The notes beneath the pieces are model-generated. The model worked only from the letters and a program-made list of their open reading frames with translations, had not been told where the DNA came from and ran no database searches. From Seohaeicola zhoushanensis (lineage in GTDB: Bacteria > Pseudomonadota > Alphaproteobacteria > Rhodobacterales > Rhodobacteraceae): a stretch of DNA of 64,000 nt. Below, in pieces: positions 33,393 through 41,650 of this stretch (position 1 is its first letter; every line of letters begins with the position of its first letter). The stretch is taken from contig NZ_BNCJ01000015.1 of NCBI RefSeq assembly GCF_014656415.1, forward strand, positions 1 to 64,000. The letters are read 5' to 3'. Both the position numbers and the translations under genes were made by a program.

Positions 33393-34259
33393 ATGACGAC
33401 CCCAGCCGTTTCCTTCGAATTCTTCCCGCCGCAGAACCTCGCGGCCTCGTTCCGCCTCTGGGACACCGTGCAGACGCTGGCCCCGCTCGACCCGCGATTC
33501 GTTTCGGTGACCTATGGCGCCGGCGGCACCACCCGCGACCTGACGCGCGACGCGGTGGCGACGCTGCACAAGTCCTCGGGGCTGAACGTGGCGGCGCATC
33601 TGACCTGCGTGAACGCCTCGCGCGAGGAGACGCTGGCCATCGCCCGCGGCTTTGCCGAGGCGGGCGTGAAGGAGATCGTGGCGCTGCGCGGCGACCCGCC
33701 GAAGGGCGCGGGCGGCTTTGTGCCCCACCCCGAGGGTTTTGCCAATTCGGTCGAGCTGATCGAGGCGCTGGCCGCCACCGGCGATTTCACCATCCGCGTC
33801 GGCGCCTACCCGGACCCGCACCCCGAGGCGGCCAATGCCCAGGCCGATGTCGACTGGCTCAAGGCCAAGCTCGACGCCGGCGCGACCGAGGCGCTGACCC
33901 AGTTCTTCTTCGAGGCCGAGACCTTCCTGCGCTTCCGGGATGCCTGCGCCAAGGCCGGCATCGACAAGGTGATCACGCCCGGCATCCTGCCGATCGAGAA
34001 CTGGAAGGGCGCGGCGAACTTTGCCCGCCGCTGCGGCACCAAGATCCCCGCCTGGGTCGAGGAAGCCTTCGAGAAGGCGATCCGCGACGACCGGCACGAC
34101 CTGCTGGCCACCTCGCTCTGCACCGAGCTCTGCTCGAACCTGCTGGACGAGGGTGTCGAGGCGCTGCACTTCTACACGCTGAACCGCCCCGAGATGACCC
34201 GCGACGTCTGCCACGCGCTGGGGATCACCCCACGGGTCCGGCTGGAGAACGTGGCGTAA
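33393..34259 (+). CDS. metF: 5,10-methylenetetrahydrofolate reductase
   Basis: A 288-residue FAD enzyme reducing methylene-THF to methyl-THF for methionine synthesis. SFEFFPPQ near the N-terminus, VSVTYGAGGTTRD (residues 36-48), AHLTCVNASREE, IVALRGDPPKG (folate/FAD contacts) and the C-terminal GVEALHFYTLNRPEMTRDVC are all conserved. Full length. Transcribed away from the metR-like gene. Its substrate is what GcvT, in this window, produces. Confidence 0.96.
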   Translation: MTTPAVSFEFFPPQNLAASFRLWDTVQTLAPLDPRFVSVTYGAGGTTRDLTRDAVATLHKSSGLNVAAHLTCVNASREETLAIARGFAEAGVKEIVALRGDPPKGAGGFVPHPEGFANSVELIEALAATGDFTIRVGAYPDPHPEAANAQADVDWLKAKLDAGATEALTQFFFEAETFLRFRDACAKAGIDKVITPGILPIENWKGAANFARRCGTKIPAWVEEAFEKAIRDDRHDLLATSLCTELCSNLLDEGVEALHFYTLNRPEMTRDVCHALGITPRVRLENVA

Positions 34260-34260
34260 G

Positions 34261-35202
34261 TCACGCTTCGGGAGGCAGCAGGATCTGCGCCTCCCACCTG
34301 CCCTCGCGGACCGCCGCGCGCACGTTGTCCAGCAGCACCTCGCGGATCGCCTCGTTGGCGAAGGTCGGCGGGCGCGCCGCGAAATGGCAGAGGTGCAGCG
34401 TGCGCGAGAGTTCCGGCGCGATGATGGGCCGGGCATGGACCGTCTTGCGCTGCAACTGGTCCTGCATGAACAGCCTTGTTCCGATGACGCAGCCCAGCCC
34501 AGCCTCGATGCTGCCGGCGATGGCCTGGACCGAGTTCATCTGCAGTCGCGCCCGCGCTTCGATCTTCTTCAGGAGCGAGATGTCGTCCATGATCGCCCGC
34601 GCAGAAACGCCCTGCCGCAGCAGGATGATCGGCAGTTCCAGCAGTTCGGCAAAGGTGATCGGTTCCTCGGTGTCTCCGATGATGTCGGGGCGGCCGACGC
34701 AGACCATGCGCTCTTCCAGAACCGGTTCGGTGCGCACGGCGAGGTCGGGCGGCGGGTTGTAGACCAGCGCGAGATCGACCTCGGAGGCCAGCAGGTGCGG
34801 CAGCGCCGAGGCGGACAGGCTTTCAGTCAGCACCAGCTGCACCTCGGGATAGTCGCGCACCACCTGCGAGATGAAGGGCACGCCGATCGCCTTGACCGCC
34901 GAGAAGGACATGCCCACCGCCACCTGCCCCGAGACCTGTCCCGCGCGGTCGCGCAGGTCGGCCTCGGCCGCCGCGAGCGAGCGCAGGATCGAGCGAGCGT
35001 GTTCGTAGAGCCGGTGGCCGCTGGCGGTTGGCTCCATCCCGCGCGGCTTGCGCAGGAACAGCGCCTCGCCCACCCGGTGTTCGAGCTGGGCCAGATGGTG
35101 GCTGAGCGCCGAGGTGGCCACCCGCAGCACCTGCGAGGCCTGGGCAAGCGATCCGGCCTCGTAGATCGTCGCGAAATACTGGAGCTGGCGTGTGTCGAGC
35201 AT
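34261..35202 (-). CDS. LysR-type transcription regulator of the CoA-transferase/TRAP operon
   Basis: A 313-residue LysR protein with HTH LQYFATIYEAGSLAQASQVLRVATSALSHHLAQLEHRVGEALFLR, followed by a periplasmic-binding-protein-like effector domain (VAVGMSFSAVKAIGVPFIS, VDLALVYNPPP). The similarity to Nac/CbL-type regulators is only general. It converges with metF by one base and diverges from the CoA-transferase gene. A 15-bp inverted repeat overlaps its start codon, which suggests autoregulation and control of the divergent operon. Confidence 0.9.
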   Translation of the reverse strand: MLDTRQLQYFATIYEAGSLAQASQVLRVATSALSHHLAQLEHRVGEALFLRKPRGMEPTASGHRLYEHARSILRSLAAAEADLRDRAGQVSGQVAVGMSFSAVKAIGVPFISQVVRDYPEVQLVLTESLSASALPHLLASEVDLALVYNPPPDLAVRTEPVLEERMVCVGRPDIIGDTEEPITFAELLELPIILLRQGVSARAIMDDISLLKKIEARARLQMNSVQAIAGSIEAGLGCVIGTRLFMQDQLQRKTVHARPIIAPELSRTLHLCHFAARPPTFANEAIREVLLDNVRAAVREGRWEAQILLPPEA

Positions 35203-35239
35203 TCTGGATTCCAGAAGGGTTGCTTATAGACATTATAAT
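35202..35239 (+). promoter_or_regulatory. LysR operator and promoter of the CoA-transferase operon
   Basis: TTCTGGATTCCAGAA (35202-35216) is an inverted repeat with perfect 7-bp arms, of the T-N11-A type bound by LysR proteins. A perfect TATAAT (35234-35239) follows at a spacing that puts the repeat over the -35 region, and no good -35 hexamer is present. This is the pattern of an activator-dependent promoter for the operon starting at 35289. Confidence 0.6.
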
Positions 35240-35288
35240 ATTCGAGTGGGGAATGCTTGGCTATGGTGCGCGTCGGGAGGACTACCGC

Positions 35289-36467
35289 ATGACCGAGGAT
35301 TTCAGGCCGCTCGCCGGGCTGCGCGTTGTCGAGATGACGCATATGATCATGGGGCCGTCCTGCGGCATGTTCCTGGGCCTTCTGGGCGCCGAGGTTATCA
35401 AGGTCGAGCCGCCCGAGGGCGACAAGACCCGCGCGCTGACCGGCATGGGGCGCGGTTTCTACCCGACCTTCAACCGGGGCAAGAAGAGCATCACGCTGGA
35501 CCTGACGTCTGAGGCGGGCAAGGCGGCGATGCACCGGCTGCTGGAGACGGCGGATGTCTTCGTCGAGAACTTCCGCGACCAGTCGCTGGCGAAGATGGGT
35601 TTCGCCCCCGAGGTGCTGCGCGAGAAGTACCCGCGCCTGATCGTCTCCTCGCTCAAGGGGTTCCTGAAAGGCCCCTACGAGAACCGCACCGCGATGGACG
35701 AGGTCGTCCAGATGATGACCGGCATGGCCTATATGACCGGCCCGACCGGGCGGCCGCTGCGCATCGGGTCGTCGGCCAATGACATCATGGGCGGGCTGTT
35801 CGGCGCCTTCGCGGTGCTGGCGGCGCTGTTGGAGCGCGGGCGCGACGGCAAGGGCCACGCGCTGCGCACCGGTCTGTTCGAGAACTGCCTGTTCCTTGTC
35901 GCTCAGCACATGGTGCAATTCGACATCGAGGGACGAGAGGCGCCGCCGATGCCCGAACGCGAGTTCAGCTGGCCGGTCTATGACATCTTCGAGACCGGCG
36001 ATGCCCGGCAGGTTTTCATCGGGGCGGTGACCGAGGGGCAATGGGTGACGCTCTGCACCCTGCTGCACCTCGACGTGTTGAAGGCCGACCCGCAGCTGCA
36101 GAACCGCATGGACCAGATCAACGCGCGCGACTGGACCATTCCCATCGTGGCGCAGGCGGTGCGCCGCTTCACCTTCGACGAACTGGTGACCAAGTTCGAG
36201 GACGCCGGCATCCCCTTCTCGCCGATCCATCGACCGGCCGAGATGTACGACGACCCGCATGTGCTGCGCCCCGGCGGGCTGATCTCCTCGCGCCTGCCCG
36301 AGGGGACAGTTTTCCGCGCCCCCGGCCTTCCCTTCGAGGTGGACGGCGGCGCTGTTGCCGGCGGTGCTGTCGATATCGCCGCGATCGGAGCCGATACGCG
36401 GGCGGTTCTAACCGAGGCGGGGCTCTCCGAGGCCGAGATCGCCGCCGCGACGGGGGCCGCCGCATGA
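35289..36467 (+). CDS. CaiB/BaiF-type (class III) CoA-transferase
   Basis: A 392-residue family III CoA-transferase that moves CoA from a donor such as succinyl-CoA to a carboxylic acid. The N-terminal LAGLRVVEMTHMIMGPSCGMFLGLLGAEVIKVEPPEGD and NRGKKSITLDLTSEAGK are classic, and the catalytic aspartate is D137 in RTAMDEVVQMMTGM. GGGAGGACTACC is the ribosome site; in-frame sequence further upstream covers the operator and is not coding. It overlaps the lyase gene by four bases (ATGA), so activation and cleavage of one substrate is likely. Confidence 0.93.
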   Translation: MTEDFRPLAGLRVVEMTHMIMGPSCGMFLGLLGAEVIKVEPPEGDKTRALTGMGRGFYPTFNRGKKSITLDLTSEAGKAAMHRLLETADVFVENFRDQSLAKMGFAPEVLREKYPRLIVSSLKGFLKGPYENRTAMDEVVQMMTGMAYMTGPTGRPLRIGSSANDIMGGLFGAFAVLAALLERGRDGKGHALRTGLFENCLFLVAQHMVQFDIEGREAPPMPEREFSWPVYDIFETGDARQVFIGAVTEGQWVTLCTLLHLDVLKADPQLQNRMDQINARDWTIPIVAQAVRRFTFDELVTKFEDAGIPFSPIHRPAEMYDDPHVLRPGGLISSRLPEGTVFRAPGLPFEVDGGAVAGGAVDIAAIGADTRAVLTEAGLSEAEIAAATGAAA

Positions 36468-37411
36468 GCCGCCTCGCCGCCATCTACCCCGCCGACCGCG
36501 TCACCCTGCGCGAAGTCGGGCTTCGCGACGGGCTGCAACTGGCCAAGGCGCTGCCCTCGACCGCTGCCAAGACCGCCTGGCTGGAGCGCGAGACCGGCGC
36601 GGGCGTGCGGCACTACGAGGTCGGGTCCTTCCTGCCCGCCGAACGCTTCCCGCAATTCGCCGATATTGCCGAGATGCTGGCGGTGGGCGCGCGGCTGGGC
36701 GTGCATACCGCCGGGCTGACCCTGAACGAACGCGGTGCGGATGCGGCGTTGCAGACCGGTATCGGCGAGATGGTCTGCGTGGTCTCGGCCACCGAGGAGC
36801 ACAGCCAGGCCAACATGCGCCGCCCGCGTGCGGCGGCGGTCGACCTGGTGCGCCACGTCGCGGCGCGGCGCGATGCCGAGGCGCCGGGCAAGATCGTCAA
36901 TGCCGGGATCGCCATGGCCTTTGGCTGCTCGATCTCGGGCGACGTGGACCCGGACCAGGTGATCGCCCTGGCAGAGGCCTGCCTTGAGGCAGGTGCCGAC
37001 ATCGTCGGGCTGGCCGATACCGTGGGCTATACAGGGCCGCGCCAGGTCGGCGCGCTTTGCGCGCGGATGGAGCGGCTTTGCGCCGGGCGGCCCTTCATCA
37101 TCCACCTGCACGACACCCGCGGGATGGGCATCGCCAATGCCGCCGCCGCGCTGGACAACGGGGCGCGGGTGATCGACGCCTCGCTCGGCGGGCTGGGCGG
37201 CTGCCCCTTTGCGCCGGGTGCCACGGGCAATGTCGTGTTCGAAGATGTTGTCTATCTGGCCGAAACCATGGGATACCCGACGGGGATTGACCTGGACGGC
37301 CTGAAGCAGGCCCGCGCCATCGCTGAGGAGGCGATGCCGGGCGAACAGTTTCACGGCGCGCTGGCGCGGGCGGGAGCGCCGGCCAACGCGCGGTGGCGGG
37401 CCATGGCCTGA
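36464..37411 (+). CDS. HMG-CoA lyase-like enzyme
   Basis: A 315-residue TIM-barrel lyase. VTLREVGLRDGLQLAK matches the EVGxRDGLQ motif with metal-binding Asp. GLADTVGYTGP and FIIHLHDTRGMGIANAAAAL supply the metal-binding His residues, and DASLGGLGGCPFAPGATGN holds the conserved active-site Cys of HMG-CoA lyase. It would cleave 3-hydroxy-3-methylglutaryl-CoA or a related branched 3-hydroxyacyl-CoA such as citramalyl-CoA. Coupled to the CoA-transferase and followed 26 nt later by the TRAP genes. Confidence 0.9.
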   Translation: MSRLAAIYPADRVTLREVGLRDGLQLAKALPSTAAKTAWLERETGAGVRHYEVGSFLPAERFPQFADIAEMLAVGARLGVHTAGLTLNERGADAALQTGIGEMVCVVSATEEHSQANMRRPRAAAVDLVRHVAARRDAEAPGKIVNAGIAMAFGCSISGDVDPDQVIALAEACLEAGADIVGLADTVGYTGPRQVGALCARMERLCAGRPFIIHLHDTRGMGIANAAAALDNGARVIDASLGGLGGCPFAPGATGNVVFEDVVYLAETMGYPTGIDLDGLKQARAIAEEAMPGEQFHGALARAGAPANARWRAMA

Positions 37412-37437
37412 GAATTCACTAGGGAGGAAACCTGAAC

Positions 37438-38424
37438 ATGAAAGTCCTGACTTCCGCTGCCATCGGCGCAGCATTCCTGGCCGCTTCGGCGACCAGCGCA
37501 TTGGCCGTCACCGAGATGCGCTGCAGCCACCAGCTGCCTCCGGGCCACCACATTGCCAAGGTCGTCGACCGCTGGGCCGCCGAGGTCGAGAAGCTGTCGG
37601 AAGGCGAGCTCGACGTGCAGGTCTTCGGCGCAGACAGCCTGGTGGGCGCGCGCGAGAACATCGTCTCGACCGCCAAGGGCGACATCGAATGCGCCTTCTC
37701 GCTGAACTTCCAGTGGGGCAAGACGCTGCCGATCATGAACGTCACCGTCGCGCCCTTTGCCTTCGGCGATATCGAGATCTGGAAGAAGTGGCCGACCTCC
37801 GAGGCAGCCGCCTTCCTGGAAGAGAAACTGCTCGAGAAGGGCGTGAAGAACGTGGTCTGGATGTTCCAGACCAATACCTCGGTCTTCACCACCAAGGGCG
37901 AGCCGCTGGTCAAGCCCGAGGACTTCAAGGGCCTCAAGATGCGCGGCCTGACCCCGCCCTTCGACGCCGCAATTGCCGCGCTTGGCGCGACGCCGACCGC
38001 GATGCCGGGTTCCGAGGTCTACCAGGCGCTGGCCACCGGCGTGGTTGACGGCGCAGTCACCGACGTGGCCGCTGCCGTGTCGCGGAAATACTACGAGGTG
38101 CAGGACGCCTTTACCGTGGTACCGGTCCTTTCGGCCTATCTGCATGGCTACCTGAACCCCAAGTTCTATGACGGCCTGTCGGACAAGTCGAAGGAAGCCC
38201 TGAAACAGGCCGGTCTCGCCGCGTCGGAATGGGCGATCGAAGCCTCGGTCGAGGCAGGCGGCGCCGGTCCCGAGCAGCTGAAGGAGAAGGGCGTGAAGGT
38301 GCATATCGCGACGCCCGAGGAAATCTCGGCGCTGGAAGCGGTGATGCGCCCGGCGTTCGACAAGTCCTTCGGCGAAGGCGACCCGGACAGCCAGAAGCTG
38401 CTCGAACTTCTCGGCAAGATGTGA
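37438..38424 (+). CDS. TRAP transporter substrate-binding protein (DctP family)
   Basis: A 328-residue periplasmic protein. The signal peptide is residues 1-23 (MKVLTSAAIGAAFLAASATSALA). FVTEMRCSHQLPPGHH-like start, ERYGGDxxVxVFGADSLVG-type segment at ELDVQVFGADSLVGARENI, and the carboxylate-binding R169 in LKMRGL mark a DctP protein, which binds organic acids. A strong GGGAGG site precedes the ATG. It delivers the substrate to the DctQ/DctM pair encoded next; together with the enzymes upstream, a dicarboxylate or hydroxy-dicarboxylate is the likely ligand. Confidence 0.93.
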   Translation: MKVLTSAAIGAAFLAASATSALAVTEMRCSHQLPPGHHIAKVVDRWAAEVEKLSEGELDVQVFGADSLVGARENIVSTAKGDIECAFSLNFQWGKTLPIMNVTVAPFAFGDIEIWKKWPTSEAAAFLEEKLLEKGVKNVVWMFQTNTSVFTTKGEPLVKPEDFKGLKMRGLTPPFDAAIAALGATPTAMPGSEVYQALATGVVDGAVTDVAAAVSRKYYEVQDAFTVVPVLSAYLHGYLNPKFYDGLSDKSKEALKQAGLAASEWAIEASVEAGGAGPEQLKEKGVKVHIATPEEISALEAVMRPAFDKSFGEGDPDSQKLLELLGKM

Positions 38425-38431
38425 CCGTCGG

Positions 38432-38959
38432 ATGCACGGATCGCAACAGGATGAGGGGGCAGGCAATGCCCCCTTTTTTCCCGACCGCCTGATCACCGGG
38501 CTGGTCCGCCTCTGCGGCGCGCTGAGCACCCTGCTGATCCTCTGGGTGCTGGGGCAGATCGTGGTCGCGGTGGTGCGCCGCTATATCTTCGACCGGCCCC
38601 TGCAGTGGAATGACGAGATGATCGGCTATCTGCTGGTCGCCATCGTCATGCTGGGCGCGGCCGAGGCGTTCCGGCGGGGCGACCATATCTCGATCGACCT
38701 TGTCACCTCGCGGCTGACCCCCGGCGCGGCGCGGCTTCAGGCGGCGCTGGCGAGCCTGTCGGTCATGGGCTTTGCGGTGGTCGTGGGCTTCTCGATCTGG
38801 GATTCGATCTCCTTCGCGCGCTCCTTCGGGTCCTATTCGGTGGGCTATATCGAGATCCAGACCTGGATCCCGCAGGTGCCGGTGCTGATCGGCGCGGTGC
38901 TGCTGTTCCTCGCGGCCGGTCTGCGGCTGTTCCGGACCATCGTTGAGGTGCGCCAATGA
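38432..38959 (+). CDS. TRAP transporter small permease (DctQ family)
   Basis: A 175-residue membrane protein with four hydrophobic helices. RRYIFDRPLQWNDEMIGYLLVAIVMLGAAEAFRRGDHISIDL carries the conserved W-x-[DE]-E and G-x-H-I pattern of DctQ. It forms the small subunit linking DctP to DctM. The first 16 residues are poorly conserved, and a later start is possible. Its stop overlaps the dctM-family ATG (ATGA). Confidence 0.9.
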   Translation: MHGSQQDEGAGNAPFFPDRLITGLVRLCGALSTLLILWVLGQIVVAVVRRYIFDRPLQWNDEMIGYLLVAIVMLGAAEAFRRGDHISIDLVTSRLTPGAARLQAALASLSVMGFAVVVGFSIWDSISFARSFGSYSVGYIEIQTWIPQVPVLIGAVLLFLAAGLRLFRTIVEVRQ

Positions 38960-40242
38960 CCATTCTCCTCGTCTTCGGCGCGCTGATCCTGCTGCTGCTG
39001 ACCGGTATCCCGATCTTCGCCGCGCTCGGCCTGACCGCGAGCGCCGTGCTCTGGCTGGCCGAGGGTGACATCGACGGGCTGGGCGACGCGGTCTACGTCC
39101 ACCTCAACAAGCCGGCGCTCAGCGCCATTCCCTTGTTCGTCTTCATGGCGCAGGTGATGATCCGCGCGCGGGTGATCGACGACCTTTACACCTTCGCCCA
39201 TACCGTGATTGGCCACGTGAAGGGCGGCCTCGGCGTTGCCACGGTGCTGGCCTGCACCATCTTCGCCGCCATCTCGGGGTCTTCCGTCGCCACCGCGCTC
39301 TCGATCGGGTCGAGCGCGATCCCCCAGATGAAGCGGTTCGGCTATCCCGAGCGCGATGCGCTGGGCGTGGTCGCCGCAGGGGGCACGCTGGGCATCCTTA
39401 TCCCGCCCTCGGGGCCGATGATCCTCTATGCCATCGTCTCGGAAGCTTCCATCGGCGCGCTGTTCCTCGCCGGTGTGGTGCCGGGGCTGCTGCTGGCGCT
39501 GGTCTTCTCGATCTTCTGCATGATCCAGGCGCGTGCGCGCACCGGGGTCGAGTCGCCCGACTGGGCCGGCTGGCCCCGCGCCGTCGCCGCCTTCCGCCGT
39601 TCCGCCTGGGCGCTGATGGCACCGCCAGTGGTGATGGGCGGCATCTATTTCGGCATCTTCACCGCCACCGAGGCCGCCGCCGCCGGATCGCTCTACGCGC
39701 TGCTTGTCGCACTGCTGGTCTACCGCAACTTCTCGCTGCGCGACCTGTGGGACTGCACCTATGCCACCATGCGCACCTCGATGATGGTCTTCATGATCAT
39801 CGCCGGGGCGGCTATGTTCGGCCATGCGATCACGCTGATCCGCCTGCCGGTTGGCGTCACCGAGGCGGTTGTCGCGCTCGGCCTTGGCCCGATTGCCTTC
39901 ATCCTGCTGGTGATGGTGCTGATCTTCATCCTGGGCATGTTCCTCGAGACCATCGCCATCATCCTCATAACCACGCCGATCCTGCTGCCGACGATGCTGA
40001 GCCTTGGCATCGACCCGGTCTGGTATGGCGTGCTGCTGATGATCAACCTGGAACTGGCGCTGATAACGCCGCCGGTGGGGATGAACCTGTTCGTCATCAA
40101 GGGCATCACCGATGCGCCGCTAAGCGCCATCGTGCGCGGCGCGGCGCCCTTCGTGCTGCTGATGATCTGCGGGCTGGGCGTGCTGATCCTGGTGCCCGAA
40201 CTGGCCACCTGGCTGCCCACCGCCGCCGGCTTCGGCCGCTAG
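38956..40242 (+). CDS. TRAP transporter large permease (DctM family)
   Basis: A 428-residue, roughly twelve-helix sodium-coupled transporter. LTGIPIFAALGLTASAVLWL at the N-terminus, FAAISGSSVATALSIGSSAIPQMKRFGYPERDALGVVAAGGTLGILIPPSGPMILYAI and ALITPPVGMNLFVIKGITD are conserved in the family. It completes the CoA-transferase/lyase/TRAP operon. Its last 123 bases overlap, on the opposite strand, the 3' end of the UdgX-fusion gene. Confidence 0.94.
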   Translation: MTILLVFGALILLLLTGIPIFAALGLTASAVLWLAEGDIDGLGDAVYVHLNKPALSAIPLFVFMAQVMIRARVIDDLYTFAHTVIGHVKGGLGVATVLACTIFAAISGSSVATALSIGSSAIPQMKRFGYPERDALGVVAAGGTLGILIPPSGPMILYAIVSEASIGALFLAGVVPGLLLALVFSIFCMIQARARTGVESPDWAGWPRAVAAFRRSAWALMAPPVVMGGIYFGIFTATEAAAAGSLYALLVALLVYRNFSLRDLWDCTYATMRTSMMVFMIIAGAAMFGHAITLIRLPVGVTEAVVALGLGPIAFILLVMVLIFILGMFLETIAIILITTPILLPTMLSLGIDPVWYGVLLMINLELALITPPVGMNLFVIKGITDAPLSAIVRGAAPFVLLMICGLGVLILVPELATWLPTAAGFGR

Positions 40243-41649
40243 GGCGATATCGGCGCGGAAAGCGGCCAGCGCGGCCGCGCGCTGTGCCGCGTCGGGCAGG
40301 CGCAGGATATAGGCGGGGTGGAGCGTGACGAGGACGGGCGTGCCATCGCCCGCCGCCTCGATCCGCCCGCGCCGCCTGAGCAGGTCCTTGCCCGAGCCGG
40401 TCAGCGCCGCGCAGGCGGTTGCGCCCAAGGCGACGATCAGGCGGGGCCGGACATGGCGGCGTTCCAGGTCGAGCCACCATCGGCAGGCCTCCACCTCGCC
40501 CGCGTCGGGGCGCTGGTGGATGCGGCGCTTGCCGCGCGGGACGAACTTGAAGTGCTTTACGGCATTGGTGACGTAGACGCCCCTGCACTCCACGCCCGCC
40601 GACTGCAGCGCAGTCTCGAAGACCTGCCCGGCGGGGCCGACGAAGGGGCGGCCGGACAGGTCCTCCGTGTCGCCCGCCTGCTCGCCGACGAACATCAGCG
40701 CGGCGTCCTGCGGGCCCTCGCCGAAAACCGTCTGGGTCGCCGGGCCATGCAGCGCGCAGCGGGTGCAGCGGTCGGCCTGGGCCTTCACCTCCTCCAGTGT
40801 TCCCACAACCGGCACCACTTCGGCCCGCCGCGCCATCTCGCGCGCGACCTGGGCGCGGCGGGCGGGCGGTTCGGTCGGCAGGGCGGCCTGCATCTCGGCG
40901 GCGCGGCGCGGCGCCTCGCGGATCAGCTCGGAGATCAGCCGGGCCTCGGGCAGGTTCTTCCAGTATTTCTTCGGCATTTCCGACTGCATCGCCCGCACCA
41001 TCAGCCGCGCCGGGTTGAAGATCGAGGCGTAGTAGGTGCGCCAGAGATCCTCGGTCGCATCCTCGGGCGGGGGTGCGGCGTCAAGGGTCTCGGTGAAGGT
41101 CAAACTGCCGCCGATGAAGCGCGCGGTGACCGAGGGCGTGGCGATCAGCCAATCCATGTCGCCGAAGCGCCTGGCGAAGAAGGGCGTCGCCGCCTCGACA
41201 ATCGGATGCTCGGGCTCGAACCAGGCGGCGAAGGCGCGGCGGGGCCTGTCCGAGGGCAGCTCGCGGAAGCGGACGAAGGCGTGCATCTTGTGGATGTCGC
41301 GCCTCACCGCCTTGGCCTGGTGCAGGATGCGCCGGATCGCCGGGTCACTCCGGTCGCCCCAGCGCACCGTGCCGTCGGTCAGGCGCAGAACGGTCGCATA
41401 GGCGCGGGCAAAGCGTTCGGGGTCGGAATGGCAGAGCGCGGATTCGATCGTCTCGATGGCGGCGCGGGGCAGACGCAGCTCGCGGCCTTCGGCGGCGGGC
41501 GCGACAGGTCCCCCCGCGAAAAGGTCGCCCGTCTCCGCCCCGACGCTCCAGACCACGGCCTCGGGACGAACCCCGGCCCGCGCCAGCGCGCGCGCCTCGC
41601 GCCGCCAGGCGGCGACGGTGCCGATCACCGGAAGCACCACCTCGCGCAT
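40120..41649 (-). CDS. DUF4130-UdgX fusion (DNA repair, uracil-DNA glycosylase superfamily)
   Basis: A 509-residue two-domain protein. Residues 1-260 are DUF4130 (TIGR03915-like; KAVRRDIHKMHAFVRFRE and DMDWLIATPSVTARF). Residues 275-475 are a family 4-like uracil-DNA glycosylase with four candidate Fe-S cysteines, FVGEQAGDTEDLSGRPFVGPAGQVFETAL, and the UdgX-specific loop KRRIHQRP, whose histidine forms a covalent link with the uracil site. The final 35 residues are antisense to the TRAP permease and look random. It is one base after the radical SAM gene and probably shares its LexA-controlled promoter. Confidence 0.9.
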   Translation of the reverse strand: MREVVLPVIGTVAAWRREARALARAGVRPEAVVWSVGAETGDLFAGGPVAPAAEGRELRLPRAAIETIESALCHSDPERFARAYATVLRLTDGTVRWGDRSDPAIRRILHQAKAVRRDIHKMHAFVRFRELPSDRPRRAFAAWFEPEHPIVEAATPFFARRFGDMDWLIATPSVTARFIGGSLTFTETLDAAPPPEDATEDLWRTYYASIFNPARLMVRAMQSEMPKKYWKNLPEARLISELIREAPRRAAEMQAALPTEPPARRAQVAREMARRAEVVPVVGTLEEVKAQADRCTRCALHGPATQTVFGEGPQDAALMFVGEQAGDTEDLSGRPFVGPAGQVFETALQSAGVECRGVYVTNAVKHFKFVPRGKRRIHQRPDAGEVEACRWWLDLERRHVRPRLIVALGATACAALTGSGKDLLRRRGRIEAAGDGTPVLVTLHPAYILRLPDAAQRAAALAAFRADIALAAEAGGGGQPGGQFGHQDQHAQPADHQQHEGRRAAHDGA

Positions 41650-41650
41650 G

